A stretch of DNA of 15,271 nucleotides from Thermofilum sp. ex4484_15 (GTDB taxonomy: Archaea > Thermoproteota > Thermoprotei > Thermofilales > EX4484-15), in contig NJEH01000033.1 in assembly GCA_002254595.1 (NCBI GenBank), positions 1 through 15,271 of the forward strand, in the 5' to 3' direction. Position numbers and translations under genes: made by a program. Shown here in pieces: positions 6,666 to 13,505 of this stretch. Each line of letters starts with the position of its first letter. Position 1 is the first letter of the stretch. The notes below the pieces were generated by a model. The model was not told the DNA's origin. It was given only the letters and a program-made list of their open reading frames with translations, and did not search any database.

Positions 6666-6794
6666 TGGTCCCGCCGCCCGGATTCGAACCGGGGACCATC
6701 CGGTAACTGTCATGGGGTCATCGTAGGCTAACGCCCTCTCACCCCATGCGGCAAGGGCCTACAGCCGGACGCTCTTCCGCTGAGCTACGGCGGG
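6666..6794 (-). tRNA. tRNA-Tyr (anticodon GTA), intron-containing, CCA encoded
   Basis: The gene folds as a complete cloverleaf. Acceptor 5' strand CCCGCCG (6794-6788) pairs perfectly with CGGCGGG (6676-6670); the C1-G72 pair and discriminator A73 (6669) are archaeal tRNA-Tyr identity marks. The D arm is GCTC/GAGC with loop AGCGGAA. The anticodon stem is TCCGG/CCGGA, and the spliced loop CTGTAGA has anticodon GTA at 6762-6760. The variable region is TGGTC and the T arm is CCCGG-TTCGAAT-CCGGG. CCA is encoded at 6668-6666. A 54-nt intron interrupts the loop between positions 37 and 38, so the mature tRNA is 75 nt. A TATA box lies upstream at 6821-6828. Confidence 0.96.
6705..6758 (-). other. 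tRNA-Tyr intron, 54 nt, canonical position 37/38
   Basis: Exon boundaries are G37 at 6759 and A38 at 6704. Part of a bulge-helix-bulge is visible: outer helix TCCGG/CCGGA, 3-nt bulge TT|A on the 3' side, and a 4-bp central helix CTGT/ACAG. On the 5' side, AG|G would be the second bulge, with both cuts after the second base as the splicing endonuclease prefers. The inner helix does not abut this 5' bulge: the obvious 8-bp inner stem CATGGGGT/ACCCCATG leaves 12 unpaired nt, so the motif looks relaxed unless another pairing is used. Confidence 0.85.
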
Positions 6795-6820
6795 CTCAAA
6801 TATCATGTTAAATTTAGGGA

Positions 6821-6828
6821 AATTTAAA
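6821..6828 (-). promoter_or_regulatory. TATA box for tRNA-Tyr
   Basis: On the minus strand this reads TTTAAATT, centred about 30 bp upstream of the mature 5' end at 6794. Transcription would start a few bases before the tRNA. It lies in the 56-nt gap after the lysyl-tRNA synthetase gene, so the tRNA need not rely on read-through. Confidence 0.55.
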
Positions 6829-6850
6829 GTTTTCTTATATGGAAAAGGCC

Positions 6851-8497
6851 TTAGGAGAGAATTCCTTTAATCTTTAATAATTTCCTTAACCTATCTAGAA
6901 CGAAATCCCTACCTAGTATTGAAAAGTAAGGAGCTATCCTAGGACCGTACTCCCTACCGAAGAAAGCTAAATAAAGAGCCTTAAAGAACTTAACCTCTTC
7001 GTCCCTACCTCCCTTACGTACCTTAACCATGGCCTCCTTTATGGATTTCTCGTCCCAAGACCTTAGTTTAATTAAGTTAGTATACAGCTCCGCTATTAGT
7101 TCCGCCTCCCTAGTACCTACCTTCTTTACCAGTTCTTCATTTACCTCTTCCAATACCCTTATCTTATAGGTCTCTGGAGCGTACTTCTCCAGCCAGCTCC
7201 TAGCTTTTAATAGCCTAATTTTAACTCCTTCTACTTCCTCCGGGCTTAACTCCCTTTCCAGTAGTTTAGTAGCTTTCACCCTCCTTAACGCTTCCTCTAC
7301 GATATTGCCATTAGGAGGTACTACCTGTATTAAAGCTACTGCATGGAGGTAAGGTAACTTGAAGGGCAACTCCTTAGGTAGGGGCTTTAGATTAGCATAA
7401 GTAAAGCTCTTGATTACCTTTTCCTCCTCACCCCTATCGCTTAGCTTCTCAACTCCGTAGTAAACCCTTTCCGCTTTATCATAAAGATCTACATAACTTG
7501 GTACTCTTTCCATACTTAGGACTATCCTCTTTAAAGGGGCATTATATAGGTAGATGAACCTTAACACTTCGGCTTCAGCTACCTCTAACCAATCCTTAGG
7601 TGTGAAGCCTATGAAGTCGCTAGAACCCATATCCCCTAAATCCTTACCACGTTTAGCGTAGCCTACCCATTCGTAGGCTACTCCTACCGGGGGCTTAAAA
7701 CCGAATACCTTTAAAGCTAATTCGTTACAACTATCCCTAGAGCCTCCTGGGGTAGCGTGATCCTTACCGTAAGGCTCGAAAGCTACCTTTAGGGCGTACC
7801 ATACCCCTACCCACTCTAACCTCCACATTAATTTACCTTCGCTCAGGTCCGCAATTCCTTCGTAACCACAATTAGTACACACGTACTTTACCTTACCGTT
7901 AACCAAATCTACTTCCAACGTTTTAGTGGAATCTATCCTCTTACATTTACCACAAATAGGTTGAAATGGGATCCATTCCTTAGGGTAAGGCTTCCTACCT
8001 CTATACTTGTTAAGTAAGTTCAAGACTTCCTCCCTTTTCCTACCTACTGCTAACTTTACGAACTCCTTCATTCTAATATTAGATGAGTAAAGCTCCCTAG
8101 TGGTAACTATTTTAGTAGGAGATGAGAATTCGCCTAAGTAGTTACCGAAATCCTCCCAATAATGTTCTACCCAATTATCATGGCATCCGTAAGGATCCGG
8201 TACTAAGTCAAGCGGTAGCCCTATATAATTCAAGGCCTCCTCCTTCCTCTCGAACTGTTTTAATTGGGCTTCTTTACCTCTCCAAGGATCCATGGTATAT
8301 AGGACTAACGTACTTTCTACTTCGAATCCCTTCTCCTTTAAAGCCCTAGCTACCGAATCCTTTATTGTGACCTCCCCCCTTAGCCTCCCTACGTGTTGGA
8401 GGCCGGAAACCGATAGACCTCCGTTACAAACTAATATTCCTCTATCCCCGAATTCCTCCTCTACCTTCCTAGCTAATCTCTCTACCCAATGCTCCAT
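6851..8497 (-). CDS. lysS: Lysyl-tRNA synthetase, class I
   Basis: A 548-residue class I LysRS, the archaeal form that charges tRNA-Lys using a Rossmann catalytic domain. The HIGH-like motif is HVGR at 35-38 within LSVSGLQHVGR. A zinc-ribbon-like insert carries C182/C185 and C207/C210. GKDHATPGGSRDS (244-256) is characteristic of the class I LysRS active site. The helical C-terminal half (about 340-548) is the anticodon-binding cage. Oddly, the KMSKS loop reads DMGSSDF (289-295), with Asp where the family's two lysines normally stand. The rest of the domain order and the length are normal. ATG at 8497 is preceded by a TATA-like TTTAAAAA at 8528-8535, giving a leader of about 9 nt with no clear ribosome site. 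The stop is 56 nt before tRNA-Tyr on the same strand. Confidence 0.95.
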   Translation of the reverse strand: MEHWVERLARKVEEEFGDRGILVCNGGLSVSGLQHVGRLRGEVTIKDSVARALKEKGFEVESTLVLYTMDPWRGKEAQLKQFERKEEALNYIGLPLDLVPDPYGCHDNWVEHYWEDFGNYLGEFSSPTKIVTTRELYSSNIRMKEFVKLAVGRKREEVLNLLNKYRGRKPYPKEWIPFQPICGKCKRIDSTKTLEVDLVNGKVKYVCTNCGYEGIADLSEGKLMWRLEWVGVWYALKVAFEPYGKDHATPGGSRDSCNELALKVFGFKPPVGVAYEWVGYAKRGKDLGDMGSSDFIGFTPKDWLEVAEAEVLRFIYLYNAPLKRIVLSMERVPSYVDLYDKAERVYYGVEKLSDRGEEEKVIKSFTYANLKPLPKELPFKLPYLHAVALIQVVPPNGNIVEEALRRVKATKLLERELSPEEVEGVKIRLLKARSWLEKYAPETYKIRVLEEVNEELVKKVGTREAELIAELYTNLIKLRSWDEKSIKEAMVKVRKGGRDEEVKFFKALYLAFFGREYGPRIAPYFSILGRDFVLDRLRKLLKIKGILS

Positions 8498-8527
8498 GAC
8501 GCTCGTTAAATAACGGTTAAGACAGCC

Positions 8528-8535
8528 TTTTTAAA
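8528..8535 (-). promoter_or_regulatory. TATA box for lysyl-tRNA synthetase
   Basis: The minus strand reads TTTAAAAA. A start about 26 bp downstream falls near 8506, giving a leader of about 9 nt before the ATG at 8497. Confidence 0.5.
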
Positions 8536-8581
8536 GTTTCCCGCCCAGTTACTATCGCTAACTACATGGACGTATTATCGA

Positions 8582-8588
8582 GATATAT
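8582..8588 (+). promoter_or_regulatory. Possible TATA box for the surface-protein operon
   Basis: GATATAT, followed by a pyrimidine-rich stretch, would start transcription near 8611 and leave a leader of about 30 nt before the ATG at 8642. No Shine-Dalgarno sequence is seen in that leader. Weaker than the other promoter calls. Confidence 0.35.
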
Positions 8589-8641
8589 CCTCCTTACTCC
8601 CCGCGAAAGCCCCAATAGCCCTTCGGACTCGAATAAGTTAG

Positions 8642-10648
8642 ATGAAAATTAAGGTCCTAACTATCTTAGCGCTTATACTCCTTACCCCCTCCCCTATATC
8701 CCGTTCGACGCCCCTAGAAGTAGGTTACTTAACCGTAATTTACGTAAGTAATGAACACTTGATTTCCGTTAAGTGCATACCTATAACATCGGAAGACGTT
8801 AAAGTACCGGTAAACCGTAACGTTACTTGCCTATACTTAGTTTTAGATTCTCAATATCCTTACTCCCCTCACTTACTTTATTCCCCTAAGGGAAAGAACT
8901 TAATAGGGAGCCGCGTCTGTATAGCTACCCCTAGGTACGTTTTCGTTAATTTAACCGAAGTAAAGGAATATGGAGTCTATAGGTTGAAGTTAAGGAGGGA
9001 TAGAATTAGGCCTCCGATAGCCATACTTGAAATTAGCGGGAGCACGGGAGGAGAAGTAAGCATAGTATTACCTCCTAATTCAGCTAAGGAGTTAAGGTTG
9101 GACTTAGATGGGGAAGCTTACTACGCTTACTTAACGGAAATCCACGTACTATCCCCCTTTAAGCCTTTATTTAAGATCTCCTCTAGCCTATACGTAATTA
9201 GATCGAAGAAGTTGAGGAAGGTAGAATTAGGGAGGGAAGTCAACCTCTTAGACGAAGTAGTGAATTTAACCCTTTTCGATAATAGCCTTACGTTAATTAA
9301 CGAAGGAAGGTGGCCCTTAAGCGTTTTAATTAAAGTAAGGCGAGTTAAATTAAAGCCGGTGCTTTCCTTAAACGATTTAAGTAACGTTAGTATAGGTAAC
9401 GAGAAATGCTACTTAATGCTTAACTTACCGAACTACTTAGCTTTAAGAGGTTACAAAGGGATATGGAGTTACGATCCCTTAACAGGCCTACCTATCCCCT
9501 TTAAACCTATATTCTTAAAGTTGAATGAAATAGCTAGTAGGGAACTGAAGTTAGTTAGATTAAAGCTTAAATTATCCGTACCTAGGGACGGCATAAATCC
9601 CTCTACCGAGGTGTACGTCGAGATACCTTGGTCCGTCCGTGAGGGCCCTATTTACCTCCCAGTGGGGATAATTAAGGAAGTAGGAACAGTTCCTTCCTAC
9701 GCCTTTCCAGTAAAGTTAATAGTTAACGGTAGCTCGGTAATGTATTATAACATAACCGGCTCATGTATAGACGGCTCCGTGATCCTACCGTTAACTACCT
9801 ATAACTTAACGGTAGGGTTAAACACGGTAAATGGGAAGCCTTTCGAGAACGGGGAGGTAACCATAAAGGTATATTCCCATGAACGCAATAATTACGTGAT
9901 CGTTAAGAAGGGATATTCAGGCCCGTTTACTTGTAAGTTACTTCCTGGGAACTATAGTTTAATAGTCGAGTTCGGAGGGTTGATAGTAGCTAATAAGTAC
10001 TTCGACTTAAAGGAGGATTCGCATTTAAATTTAAGATGTAACCTAACCTACGTAAGGCTAACTTTAAGGCCTATAAAGGGAGGGGTCGTGGAAGGCTTAA
10101 AGGTAAAATTAAGAGCAGGTAACTTAACGAGAGTAGGTATCGTCGATGAAGGAGGCTCAGTAAATTTAGGATTACTACCTTTAACTACGTACTTCGTTAG
10201 GGTGGAGGGGAGGGGAGGTTTAATAATTTATGAGGGATCGTTAAAACCTCATGTAAGGACGATACCGATAGCTATCTCCTACTTAACCGTTCACATAAGT
10301 GATCTATTAGGTAGGCCGTTGAGGGGTGTAAGGATTAGCTTAATCAAGGGGGTAAAGGAGGTTTCCTCGGTTACCGACGAATACGGTTATGCTAACCTTA
10401 CCTCGATACCTAGTGGGAATTACGAGTTAAAAGTTAATTGGGGAAAGACGGTATTAGCTCATAAGTACTTATATTTAAAGGGGGGCTATGAGTTTCTAGA
10501 ATTGAGGACAGGGGTTATATCTTTCGTGGCAGGAATTCCCTTAACTTTAAGGGAGTTCATCTTAGGGATAGCTCTGTTCTGCGTAACCTCTATAGCTATA
10601 ATAACTAAAATTAAGCTAGGTAAGGAGGAGCTAGAGGTAGTGAAGTAA
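8642..10648 (+). CDS. Surface protein with tandem β-sandwich repeats and a C-terminal membrane anchor
   Basis: A 668-residue exported protein of unknown function. Residues 1-20 form a signal peptide (MKIKV, then a hydrophobic LTILALILL core and a polar SRS cleavage region). One membrane segment lies near 637-656, followed by a short basic/acidic tail ending EELEVVK, so most of the chain faces outside. At least 11 N-x-S/T sequons occur (for example N60, N103, N208, N248, N362, N370, N388, N437, N467, N494, N585), suggesting heavy N-glycosylation. Three units of about 78 residues (388-468, 469-545, 546-622) share a pattern with a late GNY/TTY turn, as in carboxypeptidase-regulatory-like or Cna-B-like domains; the third is clearest (LLGRPLRGVRISL then TDEYGYANLTSIPSGNYEL). 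Residues 25-385 are probably β-rich but not recognised. A winged-helix gene begins 1 nt after the stop. The C-terminal anchor fits an S-layer-associated or receptor-like protein. Confidence 0.7.
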   Translation: MKIKVLTILALILLTPSPISRSTPLEVGYLTVIYVSNEHLISVKCIPITSEDVKVPVNRNVTCLYLVLDSQYPYSPHLLYSPKGKNLIGSRVCIATPRYVFVNLTEVKEYGVYRLKLRRDRIRPPIAILEISGSTGGEVSIVLPPNSAKELRLDLDGEAYYAYLTEIHVLSPFKPLFKISSSLYVIRSKKLRKVELGREVNLLDEVVNLTLFDNSLTLINEGRWPLSVLIKVRRVKLKPVLSLNDLSNVSIGNEKCYLMLNLPNYLALRGYKGIWSYDPLTGLPIPFKPIFLKLNEIASRELKLVRLKLKLSVPRDGINPSTEVYVEIPWSVREGPIYLPVGIIKEVGTVPSYAFPVKLIVNGSSVMYYNITGSCIDGSVILPLTTYNLTVGLNTVNGKPFENGEVTIKVYSHERNNYVIVKKGYSGPFTCKLLPGNYSLIVEFGGLIVANKYFDLKEDSHLNLRCNLTYVRLTLRPIKGGVVEGLKVKLRAGNLTRVGIVDEGGSVNLGLLPLTTYFVRVEGRGGLIIYEGSLKPHVRTIPIAISYLTVHISDLLGRPLRGVRISLIKGVKEVSSVTDEYGYANLTSIPSGNYELKVNWGKTVLAHKYLYLKGGYEFLELRTGVISFVAGIPLTLREFILGIALFCVTSIAIITKIKLGKEELEVVK

Positions 10649-10649
10649 T

Positions 10650-11186
10650 ATGAAGGCACGTACGCTGAAGTTCAGGAAGGAGGTATGGCCCTTAATATTA
10701 TTGGCTTTGGATAATTTCTCACCCTTAAAGGGTTTAGCTAGAATACACTTAATGTTCTTCATATACCATTACGTAGGTTATATTTTTAAACCGAACTTAC
10801 TGGGGCCTTATAGCCCGGAGCTCGAACGTTCCTTAAGGAATTTAATAGAGGCCGGCTTAGTTAAGGTAACTTTAGTAAGGGAGGGAAATAGGAGGGTAAG
10901 GGTATACGGTTTAACGGAAGAGGGGAAGAGGGTAGCTAAGGGATTATTGAATAAAATATCCTCCTCCTTAGTGGAATTGGGCGATGTACTTATAATAAAG
11001 GGTAACGAAATCATAAAGGACTTGGAGAACTTGAAAAAGTACTATAGCGAAAAGCCCCTATCCCTCCTCTTAAAGCGATGTATTAAGGAGGTAAATAAAG
11101 AGGTGCCCTATCATTTAAAGGTGGAGTTTACTGAGGATTCCATAGCTTTCGTTAAGGATTTAGCTGAGGAACTAGGGCTAACTTAG
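10650..11186 (+). CDS. Winged-helix DNA-binding-like protein
   Basis: A 178-residue soluble basic protein. Residues about 10-105 look like a winged helix: helix 1 (EVWPLILLALDNF), helix 2 (GLARIHLMFFIYHYV), the segment FKPNLLGPYSPELERSLRNLIEAGLV (47-71) as turn and recognition helix, and a wing with REGNRRVRVYGLTEEGKRV (77-95). The GPYSPEL...L...GL pattern recalls YwgA-like and PadR-like winged helices. Residues 105-178 are helical and could dimerise. It begins 1 nt after the surface-protein stop, with GAGGT 11 nt upstream (10634-10638), so the two are almost surely cotranscribed; it may regulate its partner gene. The 3' end overlaps convergent iorB by 9 nt. The fold is likely; the target is unknown. 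Confidence 0.65.
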   Translation: MKARTLKFRKEVWPLILLALDNFSPLKGLARIHLMFFIYHYVGYIFKPNLLGPYSPELERSLRNLIEAGLVKVTLVREGNRRVRVYGLTEEGKRVAKGLLNKISSSLVELGDVLIIKGNEIIKDLENLKKYYSEKPLSLLLKRCIKEVNKEVPYHLKVEFTEDSIAFVKDLAEELGLT

Positions 11187-11765
11187 CGACTTTAAGGGCG
11201 CCTCCTTACCCATTCTGAAGGCTTTGATATTTAGCTCCAACAACTTGCCCTTAAATACCCTCTTTAAAACTTTAACTGCTTCGCTCCAATTGAACCACGT
11301 ATCCTTTAATTTAGAGTAAGCGCCTAACATGACCATGTTTACTACCCTTACGTCGCCTAAGCTCCTAGCTATGGAGTAAGCGTTAACTAAATAAATTTTA
11401 AACGGTAGACCCCTTAACTGATCTATTAATTTCCTCCTATCCAGCGGCTTGGAGAGTGGGGGCTCTATTAGGTAATCGTTTATTATAGCTATCCCTCCCT
11501 CTTTTAAGTAATTTAAGTACCTAATGCCCTCTATTAGCTCTAAGCCGAGTAACTTATCGGCGGTACCCAATCCTACTGTAGGCGCTAGTATTGAACGTCC
11601 TAATTTAACGCTAGCCATGAGGGAGCCCCCCCTTTGCGCTAATCCATGGACTTCGGCTACCCTTACGTTAAACCCCTTCATTAAGGCTATCTCGCCTATT
11701 AACCTAGCTAAGGTAAGTACCCCCTGTCCCCCTACTCCGCTAATTATTATTCCCTCCTTCACCAC
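11178..11765 (-). CDS. iorB: Indolepyruvate:ferredoxin oxidoreductase, beta subunit
   Basis: A 195-residue protein of the pyruvate/ketoisovalerate oxidoreductase γ-domain family. GVGGQG (10-15) is the hallmark nucleotide/CoA-associated loop, and EVHGLAQRGG (38-47) is characteristic of IorB. With IorA it oxidatively decarboxylates aryl pyruvates (from tryptophan, phenylalanine, tyrosine) to aryl-CoA, CO2 and reduced ferredoxin in the cytoplasm. The start is GTG at 11765 (a second GTG follows directly), inside the end of the iorA C-terminal frame, overlapping it by 26 nt, so translation is probably coupled. No promoter of its own is seen. The 3' end overlaps the winged-helix gene on the other strand by 9 nt. 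Length is normal and no defect is seen in this subunit. Confidence 0.93.
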   Translation of the reverse strand: MVKEGIIISGVGGQGVLTLARLIGEIALMKGFNVRVAEVHGLAQRGGSLMASVKLGRSILAPTVGLGTADKLLGLELIEGIRYLNYLKEGGIAIINDYLIEPPLSKPLDRRKLIDQLRGLPFKIYLVNAYSIARSLGDVRVVNMVMLGAYSKLKDTWFNWSEAVKVLKRVFKGKLLELNIKAFRMGKEAPLKSLS

Positions 11766-12834
11766 TCCCCACCTCTACTATAGCGTTAAACGGACATACC
11801 TGGCTACACACTCCGCAACCGGTACATAAGTCCGCATCTATATAAGGGGATCCATCCCTTCCTATCCTTATCGCGGGACATGCGAAGGAATTAACGCATA
11901 GCATACAGGACCTACAGTTCTCCTTTAATATAGTGTACTTAGTCGGTTGCTTACCTGCCCTTCTTAACCTCCTTAAGGCTTGCAAGGCACACTCCCTCCT
12001 AGCTATTACTACGGCGGGCCCCCTACCTTCCTCTACGCACCTTAAAGCTTGGGATATAGCGCTTATAGTTTCCTTTAGGTCGTAAGGATCGACAACTTTA
12101 ACGTAACTTACCCCTATTGCCTTAACGACATCCTCTATCCTGATTCTAGCTGATTTATCTCCCATGGCCGTTAAGCCGCTACCGGGATGCGGTTGATGCC
12201 CCGTCATGGCCGTTATAAGGTTATCTAAAATTACGATTACTACATTAGCTTTATTATAAACCGCATTAATTAGAGGTTGAATACCCGTATGGAAGAACGT
12301 AGAATCGCCTATTACCGCTATTATGGGTTGCTTAGTAGCGTGAGCTAGGCCGTTCGCTACTCCTAAACTCGAACCCATACAGAGACAAGTATCGACTAAA
12401 CCAAAAGGAGGATAATAACCCAGGGTATAACAACCTATATCTCCCGGGAATACCCCTTCCCTAGCGTACCTAGCGGAAGCTATCTTAATAGCGTAAAAAG
12501 TAGCTCTATGTGGGCAACCTGGGCAGAAAGTAGGAGGCCTAGGAGGTATATCTATTTTAACTTCGTTAACTTTAATTCCAATACTTAAGCCTAATACTTC
12601 GCTTAATGCCTTAATTACTTGATTTAAAGTAAGTTCCCCTACCTTCGGGAATAATTCCTTACCATAGACCTTTACTCCTTTAGGGGCTATGGCCTCGACC
12701 CACCCTTCTACTAACGGATCTCCCTCCTCTACTACCAATACCTTATTTACGTTAGCTAAGAACTCCCTTACTAGCCCCTTAGGGAAGGGATGTATTGAAG
12801 TTAACTTAAGTACCGAAGTGGGAGCAACACCCAT
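11740..12834 (-). CDS. iorA: Indolepyruvate:ferredoxin oxidoreductase alpha subunit, C-terminal part
   Basis: A 364-residue frame covering the C-terminal half of IorA. The start VLKLTSIHPFPKGLVREFL (8-26) aligns with the middle of the normal protein. CPGCPHR (104-110) and the thiamine pyrophosphate site GDSTFFHTG (176-184) with Asn205 in LDNLITAMTGHQPHPG are intact. Two 4Fe-4S cluster motifs end the chain: C307, C310, C313, C319 and C337, C340, C343, C347. The first has five residues before its last Cys. In typical archaea one chain of about 620-650 residues contains both halves. Here this frame overlaps the N-terminal frame by 34 nt in another phase, and the linker of roughly 60-80 residues is missing. 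The ATG at 12834 has no ribosome site, only CCTCCT upstream. It could be a broken gene, a working split, or an assembly deletion. Confidence 0.9.
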   Translation of the reverse strand: MGVAPTSVLKLTSIHPFPKGLVREFLANVNKVLVVEEGDPLVEGWVEAIAPKGVKVYGKELFPKVGELTLNQVIKALSEVLGLSIGIKVNEVKIDIPPRPPTFCPGCPHRATFYAIKIASARYAREGVFPGDIGCYTLGYYPPFGLVDTCLCMGSSLGVANGLAHATKQPIIAVIGDSTFFHTGIQPLINAVYNKANVVIVILDNLITAMTGHQPHPGSGLTAMGDKSARIRIEDVVKAIGVSYVKVVDPYDLKETISAISQALRCVEEGRGPAVVIARRECALQALRRLRRAGKQPTKYTILKENCRSCMLCVNSFACPAIRIGRDGSPYIDADLCTGCGVCSQVCPFNAIVEVGSGEGGNNN

Positions 12835-13436
12835 TTAGGAGGTTCCCTTCTAAATTCCCCTCCGATAGGTGGAGGCTTTAACTTATCTAAAGTTACCTCC
12901 CCTCTCGTATGACTTAAACGTGTGGTTACCCTAAGTAACATGGCGGTCTTATGTTGTTCAGAAAGCCAGTATAAGTACTTAATTAAGTCCTTAGCCTCTT
13001 GAGGAGATGATGGTTCGTAAACTGGTATGTAGGCGTGCACGCCGTAAATCCTGTTATCCTGTTCGCTTTGAGAACTATGACATCCAGGATCGTCGGCGCT
13101 TACCACGATTAGACCTCCCTCTACGCCAGTATAGCCTAAGCTCATGAAGGTATCGGAAGCTACGTTCAGGCCTACGTGCTTCATAGCGGTTAACGCTCTT
13201 AAACCGCTCATGGAAGCTCCTAGAGCTACCTCTAAGGCTACCTTTTCGTTTACCGACCATTCTACGTAAATGCCCACCTCCTTAGCTACTTCAGCTAATG
13301 CCTCTACTATTTCGGTAGAAGGGGTACCTGGGTAAGCAGTAGCTACTTTCACGCCCGCCTCTAAAGCCCCCCTAGCTATAGCTTGATTCCCTAGGAGCAG
13401 GATTTTACCTGCTTCCTTCGCTAATATATCGGACAC
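12801..13436 (-). CDS. iorA: Indolepyruvate:ferredoxin oxidoreductase alpha subunit, N-terminal part
   Basis: A 211-residue frame with the N-terminal half of IorA. LLLGNQAIARGALEAG (13-28), AYPGTPSTE (34-42), the catalytic-type Glu64 in VNEKVALE, AMKHVGLNVASD (84-95) and ADDPGCHSSQSEQDNR (114-129) are the standard landmarks of the pyrimidine-binding domain. Homology continues to about EFRREPPKWVLLP (194-206), then four unrelated residues and a stop at the point where the frame breaks. The next recognisable IorA sequence, in another phase, begins almost immediately and lacks the intervening segment. The GTG start at 13436 is well supported by GGAGAGG (13440-13446) and a TATA box at 13471-13477. 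It is the first gene of the operon and diverges from a NERD-domain protein. Confidence 0.9.
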   Translation of the reverse strand: MSDILAKEAGKILLLGNQAIARGALEAGVKVATAYPGTPSTEIVEALAEVAKEVGIYVEWSVNEKVALEVALGASMSGLRALTAMKHVGLNVASDTFMSLGYTGVEGGLIVVSADDPGCHSSQSEQDNRIYGVHAYIPVYEPSSPQEAKDLIKYLYWLSEQHKTAMLLRVTTRLSHTRGEVTLDKLKPPPIGGEFRREPPKWVLLPLRYLS

Positions 13437-13470
13437 GATGCCTCTCCAAGATTCTTTTAACCCGGTAAGG

Positions 13471-13477
13471 TTAAAAA
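13471..13477 (-). promoter_or_regulatory. TATA box of the ior operon
   Basis: The minus strand reads TTTTTAA. A start near 13448 gives a leader of about 12 nt that begins just ahead of GGAGAGG (13446-13440), the ribosome site for the GTG at 13436. The same A/T block could also serve the plus-strand NERD gene, with a start near 13500. Confidence 0.5.
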
Positions 13478-13505
13478 GTATCCTTCAAGAACTAACTAAG
13501 GAGCT

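Noticed and set aside
6705..6758. Homing endonuclease or mobile element in the tRNA intron
   Set aside because: The intron is only 54 nt and has no coding capacity.
8122..8513. Plus-strand ORFs opposite the start of LysRS
   Set aside because: Both are antisense to conserved LysRS sequence and have no recognisable features.
8566..8652. Small plus-strand ORF of 28 residues before the surface-protein gene
   Set aside because: It overlaps the surface-protein start in another frame, spans the probable TATA box and has no ribosome site.
11524..11829. Plus-strand ORF of 101 residues
   Set aside because: Pro/Ser/Thr-rich antisense shadow of iorB and the end of iorA.
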